A stretch of DNA of 64,000 nucleotides from Sinimarinibacterium sp. NLF-5-8 (GCF_010092425.1 NZ_CP048030.1:620001-684000), one strand, 5' to 3'; shown: positions 46,482-57,510, numbered from the stretch's first letter. Translations and numbers: made by a program. Notes: generated by a model not told the origin, from the letters alone.

Positions 46482-47948
46482 TCAGTGCGCGCAATGACGC
46501 TGCGCGCGCTCCTGCTGCTTGAGCCGTTGCAGGCAGCTTTCAAACGTGCGCGAAATACGGGTCTGGTTGCGAATGCGTTCCAGCCTGGGCCAGGTGGCAC
46601 GCTCGCCCGAACGGACGTAGCGCTGAATATCCTCGGGCTGCGGGTTGGTGAACACCCGCAGCAGACGGCGCGGCGTGTTGCGCGGATACAGATTGATATC
46701 GCCGGAATAACGCTGGCGCAGAATCGCGTCGGCCTTGCTGAGTGTGCGTCCGCCAAAGGGATCCAGATGCTTGCGTGCCAGGCGCAGCGCGCCGGTGCCG
46801 CCGGAGGTGACCAGTTCTGCCGCCAGCGGGGCGATGCCACGGCGGCTGCTGGCTTCGCGGTCGAGTGCGGCCATGAACGGCACGATGTGAGGGTTGGTCT
46901 GGCTGACGATGTAGTGATTGATGTTGTGCATCCGTGCCAATCGCAGCATCGGCAGATCGGACGACAGTGAGCCGTCCACCCAGCGTTTGCCCGGCATGTA
47001 CGGCACGATCTGGCCGGTAAAGTCGCGCGCTTCCAGCCGCACTGGCGGAAAGACCCCGGGCACGGCGCACGATGCCAGCACGGCTTTTGTCATCAGCACA
47101 TGCGGCGCGGTCAGGTAATTGAGCAGACGACCCTGCTGGTGCGGTTCGGCAGGTGAAACGGTCACGCAGATGATCCGGCCACTGCGCTCAAAGGCTTCGC
47201 TGAACGTGTATTCGCTGATGTTGGCATGCAGGCAGCGCTCCAGTTGGCTGCCATCCATGACTGCGCCGCCCTTGACGGCATCGAGCAATCCCAGCGCGTG
47301 AAATGCGTCCAGATTGAGTCCGCCGGGTTCGAAGATGGCGTCGATTTCAGTGTCGCGCCGGGTGCCCACCGTGCTGGCGATGATCGCGCCCGCCGAGGAG
47401 CCGGAGAGCACGCGCGGCAGCAGGTTTTCGCCATGCAGCGCCTTGATCACCCCCAGATGAAACATGCCCAGCGTGCCGCCGCCGGACAGCAGCAGGCCCG
47501 AACGGCCAAACGACATGGCCGTGCGTTTGAAAAACTGCAGCTTGTCATCGAGACCAAAATCGCTGAAATCGTTGCCACACAAAAACTCCAGGCAGCGCGC
47601 CACCTCGGCAATGTAGTTTTCGATCAGGTGCTTGGTGCCGATCCGCGCCACGCCATACAGTCGCGGGCTGGCAATGCCGCCCAGATTGCCGTGCAGCCCT
47701 TCCGCCAGTTCAAAGGCCAGCGGATGCGGATCACCCGCCTGGCGCAGTTCGGTGAGCGTGGTCAGGCGTTGCTTGATCAGCAGATGATCAAAATCATCGC
47801 TGGTTTCGTCGGCGCGCCAGGCGTCGCCGCCTTCGAGCCGGTCCAGATCAAGGGAAATATCGCGCCAGCTGGCATAGTCCGGGGCGTGTTCGAGTTCGCG
47901 CAGGCGCTTGGCGTACAGCTTGCGAGTCAGGCGTGGCGTGTGCTTCAT
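46482..47948 (-). CDS. Patatin-like phospholipase/lipase with DUF3336 domain
   Basis: 488 aa from ATG 47948 (MKHTPRLTRKLYAKRLRELEHA); the open frame upstream is non-coding in character. The N-terminal DUF3336 domain (about 1-140) is the one found in yeast Tgl3/4/5 and plant SDP1 triacylglycerol lipases. The patatin domain has oxyanion GGGTLG (156-161), nucleophile Ser185 in GSSAG, and catalytic Asp in VDGSLSSDLP. It probably releases fatty acids from storage or membrane lipid. It is monocistronic and convergent with mscL. Confidence 0.9.
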   Translation of the reverse strand: MKHTPRLTRKLYAKRLRELEHAPDYASWRDISLDLDRLEGGDAWRADETSDDFDHLLIKQRLTTLTELRQAGDPHPLAFELAEGLHGNLGGIASPRLYGVARIGTKHLIENYIAEVARCLEFLCGNDFSDFGLDDKLQFFKRTAMSFGRSGLLLSGGGTLGMFHLGVIKALHGENLLPRVLSGSSAGAIIASTVGTRRDTEIDAIFEPGGLNLDAFHALGLLDAVKGGAVMDGSQLERCLHANISEYTFSEAFERSGRIICVTVSPAEPHQQGRLLNYLTAPHVLMTKAVLASCAVPGVFPPVRLEARDFTGQIVPYMPGKRWVDGSLSSDLPMLRLARMHNINHYIVSQTNPHIVPFMAALDREASSRRGIAPLAAELVTSGGTGALRLARKHLDPFGGRTLSKADAILRQRYSGDINLYPRNTPRRLLRVFTNPQPEDIQRYVRSGERATWPRLERIRNQTRISRTFESCLQRLKQQERAQRHCAH

Positions 47949-48115
47949 GGCATCATGTGGGGCGATTGGTGCGTTGCAGCATAGTGAGCCGGTGGCGATG
48001 CTGCAATCTTGCCCAGGCTGAGCGCGCGCAGCGCCGTCCCTGGCGGTTTTTCTGTGGCGGGCGGCAGCGCAATGGTTTTTATCCGGGATGATGTAAAGAC
48101 AGGAGTCAGCGTCAC

Positions 48116-48607
48116 ATGCAGGGGTGGTTGAGCGCAGTGTTATGGCTGGGGGGAATCGTGCTGGTGCTGGTGGGACTGGCCGGGACGGTTCTGCCGGCCT
48201 TGCCGGGAGTGCCGCTGGTGCTGATCGGTCTGTGGCTGGTCGCATGGATCGATGGCTACGTTCATGTGGGTGCCTGGACGCTGGGCGTGCTGACGCTGAT
48301 GACGCTGCTGGCGATGACGGTGGATTGGGTGGCCTCGGCGCTGGGCGCCCAGCGTGTGGGCGCCAGCCCCCAAGCCCTGTGGGGCGCGGTGGTGGGCAGT
48401 ATCGTCGGCCTTTTTTTTGGCCTGCCGGGGATTCTGCTGGGGCCGTTCATTGGCGCGGTGGCCGGTGAGTTGAGCGCCCGGCGCGGCGTCCATCAGGCCA
48501 CGCGCGTGGGGGTTGCCACCTGGGTTGGGTTGCTGTTGGGCAGCCTCACCAAATTGGTGCTGGCGTTGATGATGATCGGGATTTTTGCGTTTGCGTATCT
48601 GCTTTGA
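48116..48607 (+). CDS. DUF456 membrane protein
   Basis: 163 aa, four to five hydrophobic helices, Gly-rich. The family signature is VLVLVGLAGTVLPALPGVPLVLIGLWLVAW near the N-terminus and GLFFGLPGILLGPFIGAVAGEL in the middle. Function is unknown. ATG 48116 follows a weak ribosome site (aggagtcagcgtcac). The gap to the divergent patatin gene (167 bases) should hold both promoters. Confidence 0.82.
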   Translation: MQGWLSAVLWLGGIVLVLVGLAGTVLPALPGVPLVLIGLWLVAWIDGYVHVGAWTLGVLTLMTLLAMTVDWVASALGAQRVGASPQALWGAVVGSIVGLFFGLPGILLGPFIGAVAGELSARRGVHQATRVGVATWVGLLLGSLTKLVLALMMIGIFAFAYLL

Positions 48608-48717
48608 AATCCGCACGGCAAAAACTTGCATGTTGATCCGGCGACCCGCCGAGGCTGCATCGCGGCACCGGGTCGCCCTGTGGCACCATTGCGCCTTTCA
48701 TTGACTCAACAGGCACC

Positions 48718-50154
48718 ATGCACACCTTATCTCTTGCCGAACAAACGCTGTTGGCGCCCGCAGGTCTGGATCAACAGGGCGTGGTGGACGTGCTGGATCG
48801 GCTGATGAAGCCTGGCATTGATAGTGCCGATCTGTATTTTCAGCAGAGCCTGACACAGAGCTGGAGCCTGGAAGACGGCATCGTCAAATCGGGCGCGCAC
48901 TCGGTTGAACAGGGCGTGGGGGTGCGCGCGCTGTCGGGTGAAAAACAGGGGCTGGCCTATTCCGATGCGCTGGAACTGCCGGCCTTGATCGATGCCGCGC
49001 AGGCTGCCGGTGCCATTGTTCGCCACGGTCAGCAAGGGCGCGTGCAAGCGCCGCTGCTGCGCGCGGTGGCGCCGCTGTATCCGGCGATCAACCCGATCGA
49101 GACGCTGGACACCGGCGCGCGCCTGGCGCTATTGCACCGCGCCGATCGCAGCGCGCGCGCAGCCGATCCTCGGGTCATTCAGGTCATGGTGGCGCTGGTG
49201 GCCAATGCCGAAACCGTTCTGGTGGCGTGCAGCGATGGCACGCGCGCGGCGGATATTCGCCCGCTGGTGCGGATGGACGTGACGGTGATTGTTGAATCGC
49301 AAGGCCGCCGCGAGCAGGCGCATTGCGGTGCGGGCGGACGCGGCAGTTTTGTTGATTTTTTAGGCGGCGATAAACCCGAACAACTCGCGCGCGAGGCGGT
49401 GCGTCAGGCGCTGGTGCAACTGGAGGCAATTCCGGCACCGGCAGGCACCCACACCGTGGTGCTTGGCCCCGGCTGGCCGGGCGTGTTGCTGCATGAGGCG
49501 GTGGGGCATGGCCTGGAAGGGGACTTCAACCGCAAAGGCACCTCAGCGTTTTCGGGCCGCGTTGGTGAGCAGGTGGCCTCAACGCTGTGCACGATTGTTG
49601 ATGACGGCACGCTGGCCCAGCGTCGCGGCTCGTTGACCGTGGACGATGAAGGCACGCCCACGCAGTGCACCACATTGATCGAAAACGGCATTTTGCGCGG
49701 CTATATGCAAGACAAGCTCAACGCGCGCCTGATGGGCGTGGCCGCCACCGGCAATGGCCGCCGCGAATCCTACGCCGCGCTGCCGATGCCGCGCATGACC
49801 AACACCTACATGCTGCCCGGCAAGCACGATCCGGCGGAGATCATCGCCTCGGTTGAAAACGGCATTTACGCCGTCAACTTTGCTGGCGGGCAAGTGGACA
49901 TCACCAGCGGTAACTTCGTGTTTTCGGCATCCGAGGCGTACTTGATCGAAAACGGCAAAGTCACCCGCCCGGTCAAAGGCGCCACGCTGATTGGTAACGG
50001 CCCGGAAACGCTCAACCATATTTCGATGGTCGGCAATGATCTCAAGCTGGATGACGGCATTGGCGTCTGCGGTAAAGAAGGCCAGCGCGTGCCGGTTGGG
50101 GTGGGGCAGCCCACGCTCAAGGTGGACGCGCTCACCGTGGGCGGCACTGCCTGA
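48718..50154 (+). CDS. tldD: Metalloprotease TldD
   Basis: 478 aa, full length. The zinc-binding helix is [28 protein letters not shown] (HExxxH). TldD/TldE together degrade unfolded peptides and process microcin B17 and CcdA. The partner tldE (pmbA) is not in the window. It overlaps rsmD by one base, so the pair is cotranscribed. Confidence 0.96.
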   Translation: MHTLSLAEQTLLAPAGLDQQGVVDVLDRLMKPGIDSADLYFQQSLTQSWSLEDGIVKSGAHSVEQGVGVRALSGEKQGLAYSDALELPALIDAAQAAGAIVRHGQQGRVQAPLLRAVAPLYPAINPIETLDTGARLALLHRADRSARAADPRVIQVMVALVANAETVLVACSDGTRAADIRPLVRMDVTVIVESQGRREQAHCGAGGRGSFVDFLGGDKPEQLAREAVRQALVQLEAIPAPAGTHTVVLGPGWPGVLLHEAVGHGLEGDFNRKGTSAFSGRVGEQVASTLCTIVDDGTLAQRRGSLTVDDEGTPTQCTTLIENGILRGYMQDKLNARLMGVAATGNGRRESYAALPMPRMTNTYMLPGKHDPAEIIASVENGIYAVNFAGGQVDITSGNFVFSASEAYLIENGKVTRPVKGATLIGNGPETLNHISMVGNDLKLDDGIGVCGKEGQRVPVGVGQPTLKVDALTVGGTA

Positions 50155-50732
50155 TGGCCGCGCGCGCGGCAGGCAAACTGCGGGTGATTGGCGGGCAATG
50201 GCGCTCGCGCATCATCGACTTTGACGCCGCCGACGGCGTGCGTGCCACGCCTGATCGTGTGCGCCAAACCGTGTACGACTGGCTGCAACTCAACATCCAC
50301 GGCGCGCGCGTGCTGGATTTATTTGCGGGCAGCGGGGCGATGGGGATCGAGGCGCTGTCGCGCGGGGCGGCGCAGTGCACGTTTGTGGACAAAGGCGCGG
50401 CGCAAATCGCGCGCATTCAAAACACGCTCACCACTTTCAAGGCTGACCCCGGCCGCTATCTTTTGCAGCGGCAGGATTCGCCATTGTTTTTGCAGCACGC
50501 GGCGGCCAATGGCACACCCGCATTTGACGTGGTGCTGATCGACCCGCCGTTTGATTCTGCCCTGCGTGAGCAAGTGCTGGCGCTGCTGCCGCCGCTGCTG
50601 CGCGCGCATCACCGGATTTTGCTGGAGTGGCCCAGTCACAGCGCCCCCGAACTGCCCGCCGGTTATACCTGGCTCAAACAAAAGCAGGCCGGGCAGGTGG
50701 GCTATGGCCTGCTCACCTATTCGCAACCGTAA
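50154..50732 (+). CDS. rsmD: 16S rRNA m2G966 methyltransferase
   Basis: 192 aa. The SAM-binding motif is VLDLFAGSGAMGIEALSRGA, and the catalytic DPPF in VVLIDPPFDSAL matches N6/N2-type methyltransferases; RATPDRVRQTVYDWL is the RsmD signature. It methylates G966 in the 30S subunit. Its ATG overlaps the last base of tldD, and coaD follows after 26 bases, the common rsmD-coaD pairing. Confidence 0.95.
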   Translation: MAARAAGKLRVIGGQWRSRIIDFDAADGVRATPDRVRQTVYDWLQLNIHGARVLDLFAGSGAMGIEALSRGAAQCTFVDKGAAQIARIQNTLTTFKADPGRYLLQRQDSPLFLQHAAANGTPAFDVVLIDPPFDSALREQVLALLPPLLRAHHRILLEWPSHSAPELPAGYTWLKQKQAGQVGYGLLTYSQP

Positions 50733-50758
50733 CTTTTTGTAAACAAAACCAAAACACC

Positions 50759-51241
50759 ATGACCATTGCAGCCTACAGCGGCACTTTTGACCCGATCACC
50801 TACGGCCACTTTGACCTGATTCAGCGCGCGTCCAAGATGTTTCCCAAGCTCATCGTTGCCGTGGGCTTGAACCCCTCCAAAAATCCGCGCTTTAACCTGG
50901 AAGAACGCATTGCGCTGATTCAGGAAGTGGTCAAAGACCTGCCCAATGTTGAGGTCAAGGGCTTTTCCGGGCTGGTGGTCAATTTTGCGCGCGAACATGG
51001 CGTCACCGTTTTGGTGCGCGGCGTGCGCAGCGTGGGCGACTTTGACTACGAAAAACAAATGGCGCTGATGAACCGTGATTTGTTCAACGCCCTGGATACG
51101 ATCATGCTGGTGCCTTCACCGCAATACGCGCACCTGTCGTCCTCACTGGTGCGCGAACTGGCCACGCTGGGCGCGCCGATTGAAAAGCTGGTGCCGCCAG
51201 CGGTGGTGCCGTCGCTGCTGGAGCGCATTGGCAAAAAGTGA
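50759..51241 (+). CDS. coaD: Phosphopantetheine adenylyltransferase
   Basis: 160 aa from ATG 50759 (MTIAAYSGTFDPITYGHFDLIQRA); the longer upstream frame lies inside rsmD. The nucleotidyltransferase motif T/HxGH is TYGH, and the ISSS-type C-terminal signature appears as HLSSSLVRELATLGA. It makes dephospho-CoA from 4'-phosphopantetheine and ATP. It is followed by a ferredoxin gene after 28 bases. Confidence 0.97.
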   Translation: MTIAAYSGTFDPITYGHFDLIQRASKMFPKLIVAVGLNPSKNPRFNLEERIALIQEVVKDLPNVEVKGFSGLVVNFAREHGVTVLVRGVRSVGDFDYEKQMALMNRDLFNALDTIMLVPSPQYAHLSSSLVRELATLGAPIEKLVPPAVVPSLLERIGKK

Positions 51242-51257
51242 GGGCAAAAACCTTTAA

Positions 51258-53239
<1,982 letters not shown>

Positions 53240-53294
53240 GTGAGGCTGCTTTGATCAGGGTTTGGTGAATCTGGTGAGGTGATCCAAGGCGGGC

Positions 53295-53508
53295 TGCGAT
53301 AATTTTGCGTAGACGCCGAAACCTGCCGATCCATCGCCAGATGCGACAAAAACGCTGTCACCTCTACCGCTCCCATCTCACGCGGATGCCGCTTGTCATG
53401 AAACAGGATAAAACGTTTAATCCAGTCCACATAAGCCTGCTCAGTACGCAAACTGTAATGATGCAGCCGCAACGTTGCACGGACGCGATCCAGCAATTTT
53501 GGGTTGAT
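53295..53508 (-). pseudogene. intI: Integron integrase IntI, N-terminal remnant
   Basis: Minus-strand reading from about 53508 gives xNPKLLDRVRATLRLHHYSL and then RTEQAYVDWIKRFILFHDKR, HPREMGAVEVTAFLSHLAMD and RQVSASTQN, the core-binding N-domain of IntI. Similarity ends after STQN, and the catalytic domain with the Arg/His/Tyr residues is missing. The expected initiator Met corresponds to ATC (53506-53508); only a TTG (53494-53496) remains as a start. It is divergent from the cassettes, as in functional integrons. Confidence 0.88.
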
Positions 53509-53650
53509 TTGGGTGGGCTACTTATCCGGCGGATTTAAGTCCGCACTAAATTAGTACGGCAAGTAAAAACAAGGGGTTAGAATGCAAGCTCAGTTTTCGC
53601 AGGAAATTTTGACTGGCCGCTGGTCGGTCTAATTCTAGTTAGACATACAA
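53509..53650 (+). other. attI-like region and start of the cassette array
   Basis: Between intI and the first cassette gene are GTTAGAA (53576-53582) and GTTAGAC (53638-53644), both of the GTTRRRY core-site type. The second forms the right arm of a palindrome GTCTAA-TTCTAG-TTAGAC (53627-53644). TTGACT at 53609-53614 is a possible -35 of a cassette promoter. Confidence 0.55.
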
Positions 53651-53659
53651 GGAGGTGGC

Positions 53660-54247
53660 ATGGCCACTGAACCAAAGAACATTACCGTCATTCTCGGTCA
53701 CCCTGACACCTCGAGCTTCTGCGGGTCCATAGCGGAGAAGTACGTCGCGTCAGCGAAGGCTGCTGGCCATTCCGTCAGGCTGTTTAGGTTGGGGGAGATT
53801 GCCTTCGATCCCGTCCTCCGGCATGGATACCAAAGGCGGCAGGAACTTGAGCCTTCCCTCGTAGAAATCCGAGATGCGATCAGCTGGGCGCAGCATCTTG
53901 TCTTCATCTACCCAATTTGGTGGGGGTCTATCCCGGCGATCCTCAAGGGCATGTTTGATCGCATCTTTTTACCTGGGTACGCCTTCAAGTACCGCAAGGA
54001 TTCGCCATGGTGGGATCGGTTGCTGTCTGGCCGCAGTGCTCATTCGATCGTCACCATGGATACACCTCCGTGGTACTACCGACTTATCTACACCATGCCT
54101 GGCCATCATCAGATGAAAAAGACCATACTTGAGTTCTGCGGCATCAAACCCGTCCGCATTACCTCGTTCGGGCCGGTTCGTCAGGCTTCGGAGGCGCAGC
54201 TCTCTAAATGGTTACGGAAGGTTGAGCGGCTAGCGGCGTATGCCTAA
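53660..54247 (+). CDS. Cassette gene: flavodoxin-fold NAD(P)H:quinone oxidoreductase-like protein
   Basis: 195 aa. Flavodoxin_2 family features: N-terminal ITVILGHPDTSSFCGSIAEKYVASA (FMN phosphate loop), HLVFIYPIWWGSIPAILKGMFDRIFLPGYAFKY (the strand-loop typical of NQO/MdaB/KefF relatives) and a C-terminal helix. It probably reduces quinones or nitro compounds by two-electron transfer. A strong ribosome site AAGGAGGTGGC precedes ATG 53660. The stop TAA lies inside the attC R'' box, as usual for cassettes. Base composition is lower in GC than the host. Confidence 0.85.
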   Translation: MATEPKNITVILGHPDTSSFCGSIAEKYVASAKAAGHSVRLFRLGEIAFDPVLRHGYQRRQELEPSLVEIRDAISWAQHLVFIYPIWWGSIPAILKGMFDRIFLPGYAFKYRKDSPWWDRLLSGRSAHSIVTMDTPPWYYRLIYTMPGHHQMKKTILEFCGIKPVRITSFGPVRQASEAQLSKWLRKVERLAAYA

Positions 54248-54302
54248 CAATTCATTCAAGCCGAACGCCACAAGTGGCGTCGGCTTAATTCCGGCGTTAG
54301 GC
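54242..54302 (+). repeat. attC site of cassette 1
   Basis: 61 bp from R'' GCCTAAC to R' GTTAGGC, with the imperfect palindrome TTCAAGCCGAACGCCAC / GTGGCGTCGGCTTAATT between. Confidence 0.9.
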
Positions 54303-54308
54303 CGCAAT

Positions 54309-54794
54309 ATGTCACATCGTCCCATCAACTCTGCTAAAGGAATGCCCACGTCCATGCTCTCCGTCAAATATCGTCAGCTTGTGCGTTCAAGTGCAATTTA
54401 CGATCTCGTCGCAACTGCAGCATTCGCTACACCATGGACATTTCACATAGTCCATCAAATGCTAGGTCAGCTCTCGCCCCTTCCGGCATTTGAGCCATTG
54501 CACGTCCTTTTTGCCAACCTTCTTGGCAGCATCGTCATAGTCTGGTCTCTTCTGCGCATCTGGAACCCGCAACCTATCTTTGGGCTTTTTGATACCGCAG
54601 CTCGTACCTTATTCTTTATCTGGCAGTTGTATTATCTTCTGGTCATGAATGGAGCTTCGATTGTTTGGTTTTTCGCCGCATTTGAATTTGCTTTCGGGCT
54701 GTCTCAAGGCTACGGTTACTGGCTTCTTCATAAGGTTCAAAGTGGTGCACCTACGAACTGCAAGGTCGTTAGATACTTTGCTACTGCGGCCTAA
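54309..54794 (+). CDS. Cassette gene: integral membrane protein of unknown function
   Basis: 161 aa from ATG 54309, 6 bases after the attC; ATGs at 54342 and 54354 are possible. Four hydrophobic segments are visible (IYDLVATAAFATPWTFHIVHQ, LHVLFANLLGSIVIVWSLLRIW, ARTLFFIWQLYYLLVMNGASIVW, FFAAFEFAFGLSQGYGYWLL). I recognise no family. Orphan membrane proteins are common in integron cassettes. Its stop falls in the attC R'' box, supporting the gene call. Confidence 0.75.
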   Translation: MSHRPINSAKGMPTSMLSVKYRQLVRSSAIYDLVATAAFATPWTFHIVHQMLGQLSPLPAFEPLHVLFANLLGSIVIVWSLLRIWNPQPIFGLFDTAARTLFFIWQLYYLLVMNGASIVWFFAAFEFAFGLSQGYGYWLLHKVQSGAPTNCKVVRYFATAA

Positions 54795-54848
54795 CCCATC
54801 CATCGAGAGGGACCGCCTATCGGCGGCCCCTCATGTCAGACGTTATGG
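54789..54848 (+). repeat. attC site of cassette 2
   Basis: R'' GCCTAAC at 54789-54795 and R' GTTATGG at 54842-54848, with inner arms GAGAGGGACCGCC / GGCGGCCCCTCATG. The R' box deviates from GTTRRRY, and the site differs in sequence from the other attCs. Confidence 0.75.
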
Positions 54849-54869
54849 CTCACATATAGGTAAGTGCAA

Positions 54870-55229
54870 ATGACAATAGTTACTGGATTGATCGTGTTGT
54901 TGGTTGCTTTGCTTCATGTGTATTTTCTGATTCTAGAGATGTTTCTTTGGGATAAACCGGCTGGATTAAAGGCTTTCGGACAAACCAAAGAACAGGCAAG
55001 CGTCACAAAGGTGCTGGCAGCCAATCAAGGCTTATATAATGGCTTTATCGCTGCGGGTTTGTTGTGGGGCGTGATCCAAGGTTCAGAAGGGTATGATTTC
55101 AAGGTCTTCTTCTTAGCATGTGTCATTGTCGCGGGAGTTTATGGCGCAATGACTGCAAGTCGTAAAATTCTCTTTGTTCAAGCTATTCCAGGGCTGATTG
55201 GGTTGTTGTTGGTCCTCATTTCAAGTTAA
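54870..55229 (+). CDS. Cassette gene: DUF1304 membrane protein
   Basis: 119 aa from ATG 54870 (GTG 54864 also possible). It matches the DUF1304 pattern: ALLHVYFLILEMFLWDKPAGLKAFG, then VLAANQGLYNGFIAAGLLWG, with four membrane helices ending IPGLIGLLLVLIS. Function is unknown. Its own attC is not found: 17 bases after the stop an IS256-family element begins, so the cassette end was lost. Confidence 0.85.
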   Translation: MTIVTGLIVLLVALLHVYFLILEMFLWDKPAGLKAFGQTKEQASVTKVLAANQGLYNGFIAAGLLWGVIQGSEGYDFKVFFLACVIVAGVYGAMTASRKILFVQAIPGLIGLLLVLISS

Positions 55230-55246
55230 AAGGCGCGAGGTTCGCC

Positions 55247-56575
55247 GGGCGTGTCCTGAATTTTGTGTAAACGGACCTTTGGCAGGAAACTGCCGACTTG
55301 TCCGGAGACACGATGAGCACCAAGAAACATGACGTACCTGACGCCCTGTTGACCAGCCTGCTGGCCGACTACCAGAAACCCGAAGACCTGACCGGCGAGA
55401 ACGGCCTCCTGAAGCGGCTGACCAAGTTGCTGGTCGAGAAGGCGCTCGATGCCGAAATGGCCCAGCATCTCGGCCACGCCAAGCACGAGCCGGTCGCGAA
55501 TCCCGCCGGAAACACCCGCAACGGCCGTAGCAAGAAGACCCTCAAGGGCGAATTCGGCGAGTTGCCCATCGAAGTCCCGCGCGACCGCCACGACACCTTC
55601 GAGCCGCTGCTTATCCCCAAGCACCAGACCCGCTGGACCGGCTTCGACGACAAGGTCATCTCGCTCTACGCCCGCGGCATGACCGTCCGCGAGATCCAAA
55701 GCCACCTGGAGGAGATGTACGGCACCGAAGTTTCGCCCAGCCTGATCTCCTCGATCACCGACGCGGTGGCCGACGAGGTGAAGGCCTGGCAGGCGCGCCC
55801 CCTCGATCCGGTCTACCCGATCGTCTATCTCGACTGCATCCACGTCAAGGTGCGCGAAGGCGCGGTGCGGGTGAAGGCGGTCTATCTCGCCATCGGCGTC
55901 ACGCTGGCCGGCGAGAAGGAGGTGCTCGGCATGTGGCTCGCCCAGACCGAGGGTGCCAAGTTCTGGCTGCAGGTCATCACCGAACTTCGGAACCGGGGCG
56001 TGCAGGACATCTTCATCGCCTGCGTCGACGGCCTGAAGGGTTTCCCCGAGGCGATCGAGGCCGTGTTCCCCAAGGCGGCGGTGCAGCTGTGCATCGTGCA
56101 CATGGTGCGGCACAGCCTGAACTACGTGTCGTGGAAGCGGCGCCCCGAAGTCGCGGCCGACCTGAAGCGCATCTACCAGTCCGTCACCGCCGACGAAGCC
56201 GAGCAGCGGCTGGGGGAATTCGAGGCGAAGTGGGATGCCGAGTATCTGCCGATCGGCCAGTCCTGGCGCCGGAACTGGGCCAGGTTGATCCCGTTCTTCG
56301 ACTACCCGCCGGAGATCAGGAAGGTGATCTACACGACCAATGCCATCGAGTCGGTGAACATGAGCCTGAGGAAACTGACCAAGAACCGCGCCTCGTTCCC
56401 GAGCGACGAGGCGCTGATCAAGCTGTTCTATCTGGCGCTGAGGAACATCAGCCAGAAATGGACCATGCCGATCCGGGATTGGAAGGCTGCGCTGACTCGA
56501 TTTACCATCCAGTTCGAGGAGCGGCTTCCTCAGCTGTGAATGAAACGCCGTTTACACAAAAATTCGGACAGGCCC
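55247..56575 (+). mobile_element. Complete IS256-family insertion sequence
   Basis: About 1.33 kb with terminal repeats GGGCGTGTCCTGAATTTTG (left) and, reversed, GGGCCTGTCCGAATTTTTG (right), both followed by TGTAAACGG. One intact transposase gene fills it. No 8-9 bp target duplication is seen: the left flank is cassette DNA and the right flank is a fragment of a second copy in the opposite direction. Confidence 0.9.
55313..56539 (+). CDS. IS256-family (mutator-type) transposase
   Basis: 408 aa from ATG 55313 with GGAG 5 bases upstream. DDE residues: Asp in VYLDCIHVKV, Asp in FIACVDGLKGFPEAI, and Glu in YTTNAIESVNMSLRKLTKNR. The segment LPIEVPRDRHDTFEPLLIPKHQTR is typical of the family. It appears intact and could also act on the truncated inverted copy next to it, since both retain an outer terminal repeat. 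Confidence 0.95.
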   Translation: MSTKKHDVPDALLTSLLADYQKPEDLTGENGLLKRLTKLLVEKALDAEMAQHLGHAKHEPVANPAGNTRNGRSKKTLKGEFGELPIEVPRDRHDTFEPLLIPKHQTRWTGFDDKVISLYARGMTVREIQSHLEEMYGTEVSPSLISSITDAVADEVKAWQARPLDPVYPIVYLDCIHVKVREGAVRVKAVYLAIGVTLAGEKEVLGMWLAQTEGAKFWLQVITELRNRGVQDIFIACVDGLKGFPEAIEAVFPKAAVQLCIVHMVRHSLNYVSWKRRPEVAADLKRIYQSVTADEAEQRLGEFEAKWDAEYLPIGQSWRRNWARLIPFFDYPPEIRKVIYTTNAIESVNMSLRKLTKNRASFPSDEALIKLFYLALRNISQKWTMPIRDWKAALTRFTIQFEERLPQL

Positions 56576-57122
56576 CCTGCCAGGCCTTCACCTCGTCGGC
56601 CACCGCGTCGGTGATCGAGGAGATCAGGCTGGGCGAAACTTCGGTGCCGTACATCTCCTCCAGGTGGCTTTGGATCTCGCGGACGGTCATGCCGCGGGCG
56701 TAGAGCGAGATGACCTTGTCGTCGAAGCCGGTCCAGCGGGTCTGGTGCTTGGGGATAAGCAGCGGCTCGAAGGTGCCGTGGCGGTCGCGCGGGACTTCGA
56801 TGGGCAACTCGCCGAATTCGCCCTTGAGGGTCTTCTTGCTACGGCCGTTGCGGGTGTTTCCGGCGGGATTCGCGACCGGCTCGTGCTTGGCGTGGCCGAG
56901 ATGCTGGGCCATTTCGGCGTCGAGCGCCTTCTCGACCAGCAACTTGGTCAGCCGCTTCAGGAGGCCGTTCTCGCCGATCAGGTCTTCGGGTTTCTGGTAG
57001 TCGGCCAGCAGGCTGGTCAACAGGGCGTCAGGTACGTCGTGTTTCTTGGTGCTCATCGTGTCTCCGGACAAGTCGGCAGTTTCCTGCCAAAGGTCCGTTT
57101 ACACAAAATTCAGGACACGCCC
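56576..57122 (-). pseudogene. Inverted 5' fragment of a second IS256-family copy
   Basis: About 547 bp on the minus strand: the left terminal repeat (57095-57122) and the first 160 or so codons of the same transposase (ATG at 57056), stopping at …VADEVKAWQ where the complete copy begins. At least two residues differ from the complete copy (Thr to Ile in PEDL-x-GENG, Asp to Gly in RH-x-TFEP), so it is a distinct copy. The rest of this copy is absent from the other side, implying deletion. Confidence 0.9.
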
Positions 57123-57158
57123 GGGTTTTTTGGAAGTCCGTTGGAGACCTTGCCAGAA

Positions 57159-57176
57159 GTTAGCGTATCTGCTAAC
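57159..57176. promoter_or_regulatory. Palindromic operator of the HigBA-type module
   Basis: GTTAGC-GTATCT-GCTAAC ends 7 bases before the toxin start codon. Its position fits autorepression by the antitoxin's helix-turn-helix. Confidence 0.65.
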
Positions 57177-57183
57177 ATGCCGC

Positions 57184-57510
57184 ATGGCCTATCGAATTGA
57201 GTATTTCCACGCCCGCGTTCTGGCGGAGATCGAGTCTTGGCCTGTCGATGTGCTTGCGGACTATGCGCGTTTGGCTGAACTCCTGACCGAGCACGGCCCG
57301 AACCTCCGACTGCCCCATTCGCGCGCCTTCGGAGATGGCCTGTTTGAGCTAAGGCCTCGGGGGCGATCCGGCATTGGCCGTGCCCTCTACTGCTTTTTGC
57401 TCGGAAAACGCATCGTTGTAGTCCACGCCTTCATCAAAAAAACACAAGAAACACCCGACAAAGACCTCAAGCTGGCCCGTAAGCGGGTCAAGGAGCTTCA
57501 ACATGGCTAA
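57184..57510 (+). CDS. Cassette gene: HigB/RelE-type toxin (Gp49-like family)
   Basis: 108 aa from ATG 57184 (MAYRIEYFHARVLAEIESWPVD). Family features are LLTEHGPNLRLPHSRAFGDGLFELRPRGRSGIGRALYCFLLGKRIVVVHAFIKKTQETP and a basic C-terminal helix. It is a ribosome-dependent mRNA endonuclease by family. Toxin precedes antitoxin (HigBA order) and they overlap by 8 bases. A palindrome lies just upstream. Toxin-antitoxin cassettes typically stabilise large chromosomal arrays. Confidence 0.9.
   Translation: MAYRIEYFHARVLAEIESWPVDVLADYARLAELLTEHGPNLRLPHSRAFGDGLFELRPRGRSGIGRALYCFLLGKRIVVVHAFIKKTQETPDKDLKLARKRVKELQHG

Noticed and set aside
46101..48245. Extended open frame upstream of the patatin gene start
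   Set aside because: The first 99 codons are Pro/Ala/Arg-rich and out of character; the internal ATG at 47948 begins the conserved domain.
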